From the IMG/VR virus record IMGVR_UViG_3300005264_000014, positions 1 to 41,833 of that record: a DNA stretch of 41,833 nt; one strand, written 5' to 3'. Shown piece by piece: positions 1 to 8,235 of this stretch. Source of the DNA: a virus. The translations under genes and the position numbers were made by a program. How positions within the stretch are numbered: position 1 is the stretch's first letter; each line of letters begins with the position of its first letter. The notes beneath the pieces were generated by a model. That model did not search any database. It had not been told where the DNA came from and saw only the letters and a program-made list of their open reading frames with translations.

Positions 1-10
1 GGTCAGACAG
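1..10. repeat. 10-bp terminal direct repeat, left copy
   Basis: The first ten bases, GGTCAGACAG, are identical to the last ten bases of the window (41824-41833). This fits an overlap left by circular assembly, or filled-in 10-nt cohesive ends of a lambda-like cos phage. The sequence alone cannot separate the two. Confidence 0.8.
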
Positions 11-225
11 CAAATAAAAAATTTTTCTGAAATGCAGATTTTGCAGGACAGTGGACAGGGGGGGGGCTAGATCCGTTGTATATCTAGCTTCGCAGAATTG
101 CATTCTTCAAGCTGTTATAGTGTAATATTTGCACCGCCCGAGAAAAAAAAGTGGGTTATCATCCCATGATTTTTAAAACTAGGAAAGTTGTTTAGATGTA
201 ATAACTTATCAGAAAAGGGGGAAGG
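11..225. other. Left-end non-coding region with hairpin and G9 tract
   Basis: No gene is seen before position 226. The region holds GGACAGTGG (46-54), which is also found near the right end, then a run of nine G (58-66). An inverted repeat follows, GCTAGAT (66-72) against ATCTAGC (82-88), with a 9-nt spacer. Joined across the ends to 41707-41833 it forms about 340 bp of gene-free DNA, the natural place for a packaging (cos) site, a replication origin or early control signals. I see no convincing promoter here. Confidence 0.6.
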
Positions 226-678
226 ATGAAGAACTTCCAGGAAAAGTATAAGATTTTATATGATTTATATCTAGGGATTTATAAGATCCTGATGAAAGAA
301 GCCCCTTGTTCCCATATCAAACTTGAAGAAATAGAAGAATTATTCAAGGAAACTTATGAAAAGATCAATAATCTTCTAGGAATTAAGCCTGGGGAAGCTG
401 ATCTTGAAGGGAAATTCTATCATAAAATTGAACTTGAAGGGGAAATTAAGAATGAAACTGGGGATTATGAAGCCCCTGAAATTAGGAAAGGTGGTGATAA
501 TATGACTGAAACAGCTAAAGTAGAAGCTACAAAGCCCCCGAGTAAGAAGGTGTTCAAGTATGAACATGATAAGGATATTGAAGTTTTAAGAAGAATGGCT
601 ACAGCTAAACAAGTTGATGTTGATGGGATAGCCTGGGCTAATGGGAAATGGACTATGTTTTTTCATTACTGGGAATAG
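226..678 (+). CDS. Hypothetical protein, possible internal start
   Basis: This is a 150-residue acidic, lysine-rich soluble protein of unrecognised family. The ATG follows an AAAAGGGGGAAGG ribosome site. The N-terminal 90 residues are predicted helical. The C-terminal 58 residues begin at an in-frame ATG (502) that has its own AAAGGTGGTGA site, so a short C-terminal product may also be made. The last segment, ending GKWTMFFHYWE, is aromatic and looks like a small folded domain. It is the first gene after the genome-end region and is followed by a terminator-like hairpin. Function unknown. Confidence 0.65.
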   Translation: MKNFQEKYKILYDLYLGIYKILMKEAPCSHIKLEEIEELFKETYEKINNLLGIKPGEADLEGKFYHKIELEGEIKNETGDYEAPEIRKGGDNMTETAKVEATKPPSKKVFKYEHDKDIEVLRRMATAKQVDVDGIAWANGKWTMFFHYWE

Positions 679-686
679 ATAACCTG

Positions 687-716
687 GGGGGATGAAGCTG
701 ATCCCCCTGTTCTTTC
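687..716 (+). terminator. Terminator-like hairpin
   Basis: GGGGGAT (687-693) pairs with ATCCCCC (701-707) around a 7-nt loop and is followed by the U-rich tract TGTTCTTTCTT. It lies between the genes at 226 and 736. The tail is interrupted by C and G, so termination may be partial. Confidence 0.55.
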
Positions 717-735
717 TTCCAGGAAGGGGACAAAT

Positions 736-1110
736 ATGAATGATAAGAACTTTACTGAAATGATGATTGAAATGTATAAGGGGGATGAAGAAGATCATAG
801 GAAGATTTTCAGGATCATGTATCTAGTTTTATCTATCCCTTGTATCATATATCAGGGGCTTTCCTATATGCTTTTCTGGAACTGGCTTCTAGTTCCTTTG
901 TTTGGATTAATGAAGATAGCTATCCTTCATGGAATATCTATCAGCTTCCTAGCTACTTTTCTAAAATATGATTCAAAGAATCTAGCAATCTATAAAGATG
1001 TTCTGGATAGATCCAGTTATAAGAAAAGGATTAATCTGTTTATTGTATCAGGTTTCTATATGCCTAGTTTTATAATAATTTTAGCCTTCATCCTGAAGCT
1101 GTTCTTATAG
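736..1110 (+). CDS. Small multi-pass membrane protein
   Basis: A 124-residue protein of no recognised family. It has hydrophobic segments at about residues 28-48, 49-65, 66-80 and 103-124, consistent with three or four membrane helices after a charged cytoplasmic N-terminus. The ATG is preceded by GGAAGGGGACAAAT, the extended ribosome-site motif otherwise seen mainly on early genes. It sits just upstream of a secreted, membrane-anchored protein. The two could act together in the host envelope, for example in superinfection exclusion, but this is inference from context only. Confidence 0.65.
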   Translation: MNDKNFTEMMIEMYKGDEEDHRKIFRIMYLVLSIPCIIYQGLSYMLFWNWLLVPLFGLMKIAILHGISISFLATFLKYDSKNLAIYKDVLDRSSYKKRINLFIVSGFYMPSFIIILAFILKLFL

Positions 1111-1119
1111 GGGGAACAA

Positions 1120-3057
1120 ATGAAAAAGATAATCTTCATCTTCATCCTGTTACTTCCAGCCCTTTTATCTGGGGCTGATAACCTGGGGATCTGGGGGGAA
1201 AAGCTTGATCTTGATATTTCCCCAGGGGGGGATCTGTTCATTTCTTATTCCAGGGGGAATACTATTTATTTCAAATATCAGGAAGGGGGAATCTGGAAGC
1301 CTGAAAAAGTAGTTCAAGGATCTGATGGAAATTATGATTCAAGGTTTCCTTCAAGGCTGGCTGTTGATCAGGAAGGGAATGTTCATTTCAGCTTTGCTAA
1401 TAAATCCAGGAATAAGATTCTTTATAACAAGTTCATCCCTGGAACTGGCTGGGCTGGGCTGGAAGAAGTTCTGAAAGATAAAGATAATCAAGTTAATAAA
1501 TGGGATACACATAGAAATTCTATAAAGGTTAATGGATCAAGGAAAGTTATTATATGCGCTTCAACTGATCAAGCTGTTAAATGTAGGGGGAAAAATATAA
1601 ATGGAAAGTTCAGTTCCTTCCCTGATAAGCTGAAGGAAGATGATTATGAACCTAAGTATCAATTCCTGGGAAGTAACTTGAAGCTTCCTTATATGATCTG
1701 TTTGTATAGCTGGAAAGGTGTTCTTTATGGGAATGAATATAAGGGGAATAACTGGCTTCCTTCTTCTAACTTTACTGGGGACTGTTGTACAAATAATGGA
1801 TCAATCTTTATAGATGATCAGGGGAATATTTATGTATCCTGGATTGTATGGACTGATGAAGGGGAATTTTCAGATCTTCATTATATGGAAAATATAGGGG
1901 GGATCTGGAAACAGCCTGAAGTTATTATATCAGGTTATAATTATTTTGATTGCCCTTATAATTCTGAATGTATGTTTCCTGAAGTAGCTGTTACTTTAAA
2001 TGGAACAAGGATTATAGTTTACAGTTCAGGGGGGGGATCTTCTAAAGTTAAGATAGCTTATAAGAAGCCTGGATCTTCCTGGAAGAAGGAAACTTTATCA
2101 GGATCTTATTCTAATCATTCAGCTATAGCTGTTGAAGGGAATAAAGTTCATGTAGTTTATACAGGGAACAAGATCTTTCATGAAGCTGTAAATTTTGGAA
2201 CAGCTTCAGATCCTACAGCTACACCTTCCCCAGTTCCTTCCCCTACAGCTACACCTGAAGGGGATCTTTATGATCTTCCTATTTATACAGATCTTCTTCA
2301 GGGAAGTACATTAGGAATTGAAAGGGGAACAGGGAAGTTCCTTCCTGGATCTGGCTGGGCTTCAACTGGGGGAAATATACTTTATGATCTGGGGGAAGCT
2401 TCTGAAATGGGCTATTCTTTATTCTTAATAAATGAATGGGAAGCCCCAGCTTCAGGAACAGAAAAGAATCATATAGTATCAGGCTGGGAAGAAGAAGCCT
2501 TTAATCATCATAATCAAACAGGAAGCTTCTGGAATTTAAGAATAGGATCAAGATACAATCCTTTTAAGTTTCTAGCTTCCCCAGCTGGGCTTCTTTCCAG
2601 GAAGGAAATCAGGCTGGGAAATAATTCATTAGTTAATGATGGGGAAGAACACCTTTACAGATTTGAATGGAACAAGGGGAAGATTAGCTTTTTATTTGAT
2701 GGGGATCTTCTTCATACATGGAACTTCCCCAGGATGAAGATCAGATATATATTGATAGGGAAAGATGATCTTTATAACATAACAGATCCAGCCCCAGTAT
2801 TTCATAAAGTAGAAATAGGAAAGCTAGTTTATAGCCTTCCTGATCCTACAGCTACACCTTCCCCCACTTCAACAGCTACACCTTCCCCTGATCCTACTTC
2901 AACAGCTACACCTTCCCCTAGTCCTACAGCTACACCTTCCCCTGATCCTGATCCTGGGGATGATCCCCCTGTTCTTCCTTGTGGAAAGCTAGGGGCTGGC
3001 TTTGGGATGATCCTGGGCTTTATAGGCTTCTGTTATGCTGGAAGGAAAAGATCATGA
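1120..3057 (+). CDS. Secreted beta-propeller/lectin-like protein with C-terminal membrane anchor
   Basis: A 645-residue protein. An N-terminal Sec signal peptide (two Lys, then a run of Ile/Phe/Leu) has a likely cleavage site near residue 19 (SGA). Residues about 20-360 contain repeated 'DQEGNVHFSF' and 'IDDQGNIYVSW' type motifs typical of sialidase/BNR-like beta-propellers. A Pro/Thr/Ser linker (about 362-383) leads to a concanavalin-like domain (about 385-575, with 'YRFEWNKGKISFLFDG'). A second PTATPSP-rich linker follows. The C-terminus has a Cys near residue 621, a Gly/Phe-rich hydrophobic helix and a basic tail, GRKRS. That order (Cys, membrane helix, basic end) resembles tripartite CTERM sorting signals. 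It is not a normal virion component. It probably reaches the surface of the infected cell, as a moron or exclusion factor. The enzymatic or binding target is unknown. Confidence 0.75.
   Translation: MKKIIFIFILLLPALLSGADNLGIWGEKLDLDISPGGDLFISYSRGNTIYFKYQEGGIWKPEKVVQGSDGNYDSRFPSRLAVDQEGNVHFSFANKSRNKILYNKFIPGTGWAGLEEVLKDKDNQVNKWDTHRNSIKVNGSRKVIICASTDQAVKCRGKNINGKFSSFPDKLKEDDYEPKYQFLGSNLKLPYMICLYSWKGVLYGNEYKGNNWLPSSNFTGDCCTNNGSIFIDDQGNIYVSWIVWTDEGEFSDLHYMENIGGIWKQPEVIISGYNYFDCPYNSECMFPEVAVTLNGTRIIVYSSGGGSSKVKIAYKKPGSSWKKETLSGSYSNHSAIAVEGNKVHVVYTGNKIFHEAVNFGTASDPTATPSPVPSPTATPEGDLYDLPIYTDLLQGSTLGIERGTGKFLPGSGWASTGGNILYDLGEASEMGYSLFLINEWEAPASGTEKNHIVSGWEEEAFNHHNQTGSFWNLRIGSRYNPFKFLASPAGLLSRKEIRLGNNSLVNDGEEHLYRFEWNKGKISFLFDGDLLHTWNFPRMKIRYILIGKDDLYNITDPAPVFHKVEIGKLVYSLPDPTATPSPTSTATPSPDPTSTATPSPSPTATPSPDPDPGDDPPVLPCGKLGAGFGMILGFIGFCYAGRKRS
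2212..2958 (+). repeat. PTATPSP-coding degenerate repeats (two blocks)
   Basis: The unit CCTACAGCTACACCTTCCCC and close variants recur at 2212-2255 and again several times at 2845-2945, encoding Thr/Pro/Ser linkers on each side of the concanavalin-like domain. They are probably extended, possibly glycosylated wall- or surface-spanning spacers. Confidence 0.75.
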
Positions 3058-3194
3058 AATGTTATATCTGTAGAAGTAAGGAAGTATATCAGATTAATAA
3101 AGGCTATGCTGGATATTATGGAAAGTTCTGTTCAAACTGTTGTGAAGTATTCTTTACCTTACTTGATATAATCAGGAACAGATTAGATCCATGA
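3054..3194 (+). CDS. 46-residue Cys-rich mini-protein
   Basis: Translation starts at an ATG overlapping the upstream stop (ATGA), behind GGAAGGAAAAG. The product has CYIC near the start and CSNCC near residues 32-36, a spacing consistent with one zinc-ribbon site. Its stop overlaps the ATG of the methyltransferase at 3191. Function unknown. It may be a small nucleic-acid- or protein-binding accessory to the modification cassette that follows. Confidence 0.6.
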   Translation: MKCYICRSKEVYQINKGYAGYYGKFCSNCCEVFFTLLDIIRNRLDP

Positions 3195-3874
3195 AAGAAC
3201 AAATTGAAATAGATGATCTAAAATTTAATATCAGATCTGAAACTTTTGATGAACATACTGTTAGATATGTTCTGAAGAATCATACATACTTCAAACATTT
3301 AGATATAAAAGAAGGTGATAAGATCCTAGATATAGGAATGAACATAGGAACTTTTTCTGTAACAGCTTCTAAAGCTGGGGCTGATGTTACTGGATTTGAA
3401 CCTAATCCTGAAAATTATAATCTAGCCCTAGAAAATATTTCATTAAATAATGTTAAAGTTAAAACATATAATCAGGCTGTTTCTAACAGAAATGGAAGGG
3501 GCTGGCTTTGGCTGAATAATAACAACAGGGGGAATCATTCATTAAAATATTTCAGGGGAAGGGAAAAAATATCTGTTGAAGTAAAAGATATAAAAGATAT
3601 TTTAAGGAAGAATAGTTTTAATAAAATCAAAATGGATTGTGAAGGGGAAGAACTGAACATTATTAGAACTGTTAGGGATTGGAAATCTATCAAGATAATA
3701 AGGCTGGAATATCATAGAAGCTTATTGAAAGATCATAATAATTTTAAGTTAGATGAAATGATAAGGAAGCTTGAAGCTGATGGATTTGAAGTTATAGGAA
3801 GTAGAAAATCTAAATGGCGGGATCAAATGCTAACAGCTATAAGGAAGGATATTCATGAAGAAAGAACAGATTGA
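3191..3874 (+). CDS. FkbM-family SAM-dependent methyltransferase
   Basis: A 227-residue Rossmann-fold methyltransferase. The SAM-binding motif DIGMNIG lies at residues 47-53, the acidic ribose-binding loop FEPNP at 69-73, and the FkbM-type motif KMDCEGEE near residue 150. FkbM enzymes methylate hydroxyl groups of sugars or polyketides. The gene overlaps its neighbours on both sides and is followed by a ParB/Srx-domain gene and a glycosyltransferase. I infer that it methylates a sugar or modified base placed by that cassette. The target (phage DNA, a virion protein or a host glycan) is not shown by the sequence. Confidence 0.8.
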   Translation: MKEQIEIDDLKFNIRSETFDEHTVRYVLKNHTYFKHLDIKEGDKILDIGMNIGTFSVTASKAGADVTGFEPNPENYNLALENISLNNVKVKTYNQAVSNRNGRGWLWLNNNNRGNHSLKYFRGREKISVEVKDIKDILRKNSFNKIKMDCEGEELNIIRTVRDWKSIKIIRLEYHRSLLKDHNNFKLDEMIRKLEADGFEVIGSRKSKWRDQMLTAIRKDIHEERTD

Positions 3875-4544
3875 AATAAACTGTTCTGGGGATCTTGTTT
3901 CCCTGGATCAGTTAGAAGAATTCCAGGGGGATCTGAAAAGCCTTTCTAAAAAGAACTTCAAGATCCTGAAGGATAGAATAAGGAAATATGGCTTTGATTC
4001 CCCCTTGTATGTATGGAAGGATGAAGAAGGAAAGTTTCAGATCCTTGACGGTCATCAAAGATTTAGAACTATAGGAAGGATGATCAAGGAAGGCTTTACA
4101 CTTCCTGAAGGGAAGCTTCCTGTTGTTTATATCCTGGCTGATTCTGTTGAAGATGCTAAAGAAAGGCTTCTAGGATATATATCCCAGTTTGGGGAAATAG
4201 ATCTTCAGGGGCTTCATGAATTTACAGCTGAACTAAACTTTGATGAATGGAAGCTGGAAATAGATCTTCCTGAAGTTAATCTGGAAAAGTTTGAAGAAGA
4301 ATTCCTGAAGGAATTTGAAGATATATATACACCTGAAAAGCCTGAAATAGAATTTTCCCCTGAACTGATGCTGGAACATAATTATGTTATTTTATACTTT
4401 GATGATCCTTTTGATTTTCAAGTTGCTATTGATAAGCTGAAACTGAAGAAAGTTAAATCTGGAATTAAAACTATTAAATCCCAGAAGATAGGATTAGGAA
4501 GGGTTATCCCTGGGAAGGAAGTTATCAAAAGGCTGAAGGGATGA
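3855..4544 (+). CDS. ParB/Srx-domain protein
   Basis: A 229-residue protein whose N-terminal half is a ParB/sulfiredoxin-fold domain: a FDSPLYVW strand, then the signature DGHQRF at residues 65-70. No ParA gene or helix-turn-helix is present, so plasmid-type partition is unlikely. The C-terminal half (about 165-229) contains an alpha/beta region, 'LEHNYVILYFDDPFDF', that I associate with phage proteins encoded next to TAGT-type glycosyltransferases. It overlaps the FkbM gene by 20 bp and the glycosyltransferase by an ATGA junction, so the three are probably translationally coupled. Likely a DNA-modification or nucleotide-dependent enzyme. The exact reaction is unknown. Confidence 0.75.
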   Translation: MKKEQIEINCSGDLVSLDQLEEFQGDLKSLSKKNFKILKDRIRKYGFDSPLYVWKDEEGKFQILDGHQRFRTIGRMIKEGFTLPEGKLPVVYILADSVEDAKERLLGYISQFGEIDLQGLHEFTAELNFDEWKLEIDLPEVNLEKFEEEFLKEFEDIYTPEKPEIEFSPELMLEHNYVILYFDDPFDFQVAIDKLKLKKVKSGIKTIKSQKIGLGRVIPGKEVIKRLKG

Positions 4545-5299
4545 ACATACTGATTCCTACATATAAAAGGGCTAACAGCCTTCTAGGATTTGATTACTTC
4601 AAAGGGGCTAAATATATAGTAGCTGAATCCCAGGCTGATGATTATCTTAAAACAATTCCTTCTTCCAGGATGATAACAATCCCTGATCAGTATGAAGGGA
4701 ATCTAGCTGTTAAAAGGAACTGGATTCTGGATAACTTTGAAAAGCCCCTAGTTATGATAGATGATGATGTTAGAAACATGAAGATCCTGGAAGGAAGATG
4801 TTCTTCAAGTAAATCCTTAAGATATGAAAAGCTCGAGTATGATCTTCTTCTGATCCTGATGGAAAGAATCTGTTCCCTATGTGAAGAACTTAATATAAAG
4901 TTCTGGGGCTGTTCCCAGAAGGATGATGATAGGGAATATAAAGAATTCCTTCCCTTCAGCTTTACAGCCTTCAGCCTGGGGCCGTTTTCTGTTCATCTTG
5001 ATCATCCCTTAAGATATGATGAAAGGCTGGATTCTAAACATGATTATGATATGATGATTCAACAGCTTCATAGATATAAGAAAACTTTAAGAGTAAACTT
5101 TCTAGCTTATTGGAAATATGATAGAAGGGACAATCCAGGGGGATTAGTATCCAGAAGAACTACTGAACATGAAATTAAATATTGTAAAAGAATCATGGAT
5201 AAGTGGGGAAGTAATATCATTCATTATAGGATTCCCCCTAAGAAGCCCACTGATCTTTTACAGCCTTTGAAGTTAAATGTTCCTATAAAGGGAAGCTGA
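4541..5299 (+). CDS. GT-A-type glycosyltransferase, TAGT-like
   Basis: A 252-residue protein beginning MNILIPTYKR, the first strand of a GT-A fold. GNLAVKRNWIL lies at residues 53-63 and the acidic IDDDV (metal/nucleotide-sugar DXD equivalent) at 73-77. A C-terminal KHDYDMM segment may hold the catalytic base. This combination resembles the TET/JBP-associated glycosyltransferases that glucosylate hydroxymethylated bases in phage DNA. No TET/JBP hydroxylase or hmU/hmC synthesis gene is visible here, so either the substrate differs or the hydroxylation step is supplied otherwise. It overlaps the ParB-domain gene upstream and the small terminase gene downstream (TGATG). Confidence 0.7.
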   Translation: MNILIPTYKRANSLLGFDYFKGAKYIVAESQADDYLKTIPSSRMITIPDQYEGNLAVKRNWILDNFEKPLVMIDDDVRNMKILEGRCSSSKSLRYEKLEYDLLLILMERICSLCEELNIKFWGCSQKDDDREYKEFLPFSFTAFSLGPFSVHLDHPLRYDERLDSKHDYDMMIQQLHRYKKTLRVNFLAYWKYDRRDNPGGLVSRRTTEHEIKYCKRIMDKWGSNIIHYRIPPKKPTDLLQPLKLNVPIKGS

Positions 5300-6036
5300 T
5301 GAAAACTAAAAAAGAAGCATTAAAGAAAGCTGAAAGAAAGAAGAAGCCTGTTAAGAAGAAGAAGGAAAAGAAAGTTCCTGAAGTTACTAGATCTAAAACA
5401 AGTAATATAAAAGAACTTCTGGAATCTGGGGAAAGGCTAAAGAAGAAGTTATATCTGGATCTTTTAGTTAAAGTTAAAGATGGAACTATAAAAAATCAAG
5501 AAATGCAAACTATAAAGAATCTGGAAACTGAACTTCAGGCTATTCAGTATAATTCAAAGCCTGATGAAGTAATAGCTTCCACAAGGGCTATAGCTAAATT
5601 ATTTGATGTAAAGGAAAGGCAGATTCATAGATGGGTTAATTCTGGCTGTCCGAAAGTTAAGCCTGGATTCTATAATGTTAAAGAAGTTCTGGAATGGTGG
5701 TTAAAGAATATCTGGGAAGAAACAAGATCTGAAGCTGAAGATACTTCTATTCTGGAAAGTAAAAGAATATACTGGAAGGCTAAAGCTTCCAGGGAAGAAG
5801 TTAAGCATAGCATAGAAAAAGGATCTGTAGTTGTTAAAGAAGATATTTCTAAAGCCTGGGCTTTAAGGCTAGCTGATGTAAGGAAAGCCCTTCTTCAGCT
5901 TCCTGATAGATTAGCCCCTTCCCTTGAAGGTCAAGATTATAATACTATCAGGGAAGAAATCAGGAAGGAAGCTATTAAGATCATGGAAACTTATCAGAGA
6001 AGGGGGAAATTTTGTGAAGAAGAAGAAGAAGGATAA
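5299..6036 (+). CDS. Terminase small subunit, Nu1-like
   Basis: A 245-residue DNA-packaging protein. The first 40 residues are strongly basic (poly-Lys patches). A winged-helix segment lies near residues 95-135: 'RAIAKLFDVKERQIHRWVNSG' followed by a wing and 'VKEVLEWWLKN'. This matches the Nu1 family, which recognises cos sites for the large subunit. The C-terminal half is helical and ends in an acidic EEEEEG tail that overlaps the start of the large terminase gene. It is longer than lambda Nu1 (181 residues) because of the basic N-terminal extension. Confidence 0.8.
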   Translation: MKTKKEALKKAERKKKPVKKKKEKKVPEVTRSKTSNIKELLESGERLKKKLYLDLLVKVKDGTIKNQEMQTIKNLETELQAIQYNSKPDEVIASTRAIAKLFDVKERQIHRWVNSGCPKVKPGFYNVKEVLEWWLKNIWEETRSEAEDTSILESKRIYWKAKASREEVKHSIEKGSVVVKEDISKAWALRLADVRKALLQLPDRLAPSLEGQDYNTIREEIRKEAIKIMETYQRRGKFCEEEEEG

Positions 6037-8002
6037 TAAGTTTTTATTCTTTCCTTATGTTCCTTCAGAAGATGAACTAGCTGTTATGATTCCCCCTGAA
6101 GATCTTACTGTTTCAGAATGGGCTGAAAAATATTTCACATTAGGACAAGATTCAGCTATTAAGGGATTATATAGGCTTGATATGGCTCCGCACTATAAGG
6201 AAATAATGAACAGCTGTTTAAGCCCTACTATCAGAAGAATATCTGTTGGGGCTTCAGCGCAATCAGGAAAAACTACAGCTTTTCAGGCTATACTAGGATT
6301 CTTTTCCCATTTAGAACCTTCCCCCTGTTTGATAACTTTAGCTGATAGGGAAACAGCTGATTTTATATCCAGTAAAAGAATAAAGCCTATGTTTGATGAA
6401 TCCCTTGAACTTTCTAAACTTAAAGATCCTAATGAATGGACACAAACATTAATGAACTTAAAGAATGGGGCTTTCCTAGAAATGGCGTGGGCTAGATCAG
6501 TTGAAAAGCTGGGAACTAGATCTATAAAGCTGGCTTATTCTGATGAAGTTGATAAGCCTGGGTGGTACATAACAACTAAGGAAGCTGGACCGTTATCCCT
6601 GATAGATGAAAGGCTGAACACCTATCCTAATTCTAAACATCTTATTTCTTCAACTTATACAACTGAAGAAGGGAATATTTCAAAGGAACAGGAAAATTCT
6701 GATGCTATCTATGATAGATTTGTTCAATGCTATAAATGTGGATTATATCAGCCCTTAAGATGGAATAATAAATTCTGTTATGGATTTGAAGAAGGATTAT
6801 TTAGGGGGGAAGATGGGAAGCTATATCCTGTAGGAAAGGTTATATGGGAAGGGGGATCTGAAGCTTCCAGGAAACAGATCCTTGAAACTACTAGATATGA
6901 ATGCTGTAACTGTAAAGCCCACTGGAACACATTAGAAAAAAATAATGCTATCAGGAAGGCTTCTAAATGGGTTTCTAGGGAAGAAGCTACAGGCTATGAA
7001 GCCCATATTCATTTCCATATTAACAGGCTGATCAGTTTATTCCCTGGGGGAAGGCTGGAATCTTTAGTTGAACACTGGGTTAGAATCCAGAAGATGAAGA
7101 AGGGGACTAATCAAAGGAAGGAACTTCAAGGCTTTATAAATGGATCTTTAGCTGAACCGTGGAAGAATGTTATATCTTCTGTAGCTGAACTGGAAATTCT
7201 GAAAGCTAAAGCTGAAGATCTTGATCCTTATACTGTTCCTGAAGAAGCCCTATGTTTAGTAGCTTTTATTGATACACAGAAGAATGGCTTCTTTTATATT
7301 GTAAGGGCTTTCAGTAAGGATTTTACAAGCTGGCTTATAGAATATGGACAAGTTTCAAGCTATGATGAACTTGAAGAACTTCTGTTTGAAAGGGTATATC
7401 CTATCAGGGGAACTTCAAGCTTCATGAATATCTGGCGGGCTGGAATAGATGTTATGGGGGGAATCCATGTAGGGGAATCTTTTACTTCAACTGATCAGGC
7501 TGAACTATGGGTTAGGAAATGTCAAGGAAGAAGTTTACAACTGTTTGCATGTAGGGGATCAGTTTCCCCCCTTCCAGGAAAAGCTAAAGCTGGAAAGATC
7601 CTTGATAAAACGCCTTCAGGCTATCCTATCCCTGGGGGATTACAGATCTTTCATTTAGATGGGTTTCAATGTAAAGCTGTATTCCTGGAAAGGCTAGCTA
7701 ATGCTATTAAAAGGGAAGCCTTTCAGCCCGCTTATCTTCATAATCAAACTGGGAAAGATTATGCCTATCAGATAGAAGGTGAAGAACTAAGATTTGATGA
7801 AAAGAAACAGATCCAATATTTTCATGAAGTACATGCTAATCATTATTTAGATTGTGAAGCTGGAATAGTTGCATTAGTAGATTATACATTTCCCAGGGGG
7901 GGAATCAATCTGTTAAGAACTGGAACAGCTGAAAAGAAAAGGAAGCCTGTTAAGAAGAAGCCCAGGTTTCCTATAAAAGTTAATCCCTGGGAAACAAGAT
8001 GA
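6014..8002 (+). CDS. Terminase large subunit, GpA family
   Basis: A 662-residue packaging ATPase/nuclease. I place the start at GTG 6014, which has AGAAGGGGGA six bases upstream; the longer in-frame reading from 5924 lies inside the small-subunit gene. The Walker A-like motif SAQSGKT is at residues 81-87 and the Walker B-like LAYSDEVD at 173-180. A Cys pair at 239/242 and Cys at 297-300 form the zinc site common in GpA proteins. The C-terminal RNase H-like nuclease begins around D420 (AFIDTQKNGFFYIV). It cuts concatemeric DNA and drives it into the prohead through the portal at 8546. Confidence 0.92.
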   Translation: MKKKKKDNKFLFFPYVPSEDELAVMIPPEDLTVSEWAEKYFTLGQDSAIKGLYRLDMAPHYKEIMNSCLSPTIRRISVGASAQSGKTTAFQAILGFFSHLEPSPCLITLADRETADFISSKRIKPMFDESLELSKLKDPNEWTQTLMNLKNGAFLEMAWARSVEKLGTRSIKLAYSDEVDKPGWYITTKEAGPLSLIDERLNTYPNSKHLISSTYTTEEGNISKEQENSDAIYDRFVQCYKCGLYQPLRWNNKFCYGFEEGLFRGEDGKLYPVGKVIWEGGSEASRKQILETTRYECCNCKAHWNTLEKNNAIRKASKWVSREEATGYEAHIHFHINRLISLFPGGRLESLVEHWVRIQKMKKGTNQRKELQGFINGSLAEPWKNVISSVAELEILKAKAEDLDPYTVPEEALCLVAFIDTQKNGFFYIVRAFSKDFTSWLIEYGQVSSYDELEELLFERVYPIRGTSSFMNIWRAGIDVMGGIHVGESFTSTDQAELWVRKCQGRSLQLFACRGSVSPLPGKAKAGKILDKTPSGYPIPGGLQIFHLDGFQCKAVFLERLANAIKREAFQPAYLHNQTGKDYAYQIEGEELRFDEKKQIQYFHEVHANHYLDCEAGIVALVDYTFPRGGINLLRTGTAEKKRKPVKKKPRFPIKVNPWETR

Positions 8003-8235
8003 TAATATATAGAAAAGGATCTGGGGCTATATGTCCTAAATGTAGAAGGAAAGCCCCTGTTGTTTCCAGCCCTAAAGTTAAGGAATATGAAGATAAGATC
8101 CGTTATCATCTTTGTAATTGTGGAAAAAAATTTATGTCTATAGAAAAGATCTATGATAATAACAACAAAGGCTTGATAGTAGCTGATATTGAAAGAAAGA
8201 TTAATGAAATCAGGAACTTATTAAGCCTTCTATGA
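7999..8235 (+). CDS. Ogr/Delta-like zinc-finger protein
   Basis: A 78-residue protein with ICPKC near the start, then a basic linker, YHLCNCGKKFMSIEKI, and a helical tail. The pattern Cys-X2-Cys ... Cys-X-Cys followed by the F-[MI]-S/T-x-E signature matches the P2 Ogr/Delta family of late-gene transcription activators. It overlaps the terminase stop (ATGA) and is the last gene before the promoter-bearing gap in front of the head operon. A role in activating structural genes is therefore attractive but inferred. A Com-like translational role is an alternative. Confidence 0.65.
   Translation: MIIYRKGSGAICPKCRRKAPVVSSPKVKEYEDKIRYHLCNCGKKFMSIEKIYDNNNKGLIVADIERKINEIRNLLSLL

Noticed and set aside
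11-225. tRNA or small RNA gene at the left end
   Set aside because: No cloverleaf, T-loop TTCGA or CCA end found; only short dyads are present.
3855-4544. ParB-domain gene as a plasmid partition system (phage-plasmid lifestyle)
   Set aside because: No ParA, no helix-turn-helix and no parS-like repeats; it sits in a modification-like cassette.
5924-6013. Longer N-terminus for the large terminase (ATG 5924)
   Set aside because: It overlaps the small terminase in another frame and lacks a ribosome site; GTG 6014 has AAGGGGGA at good spacing.
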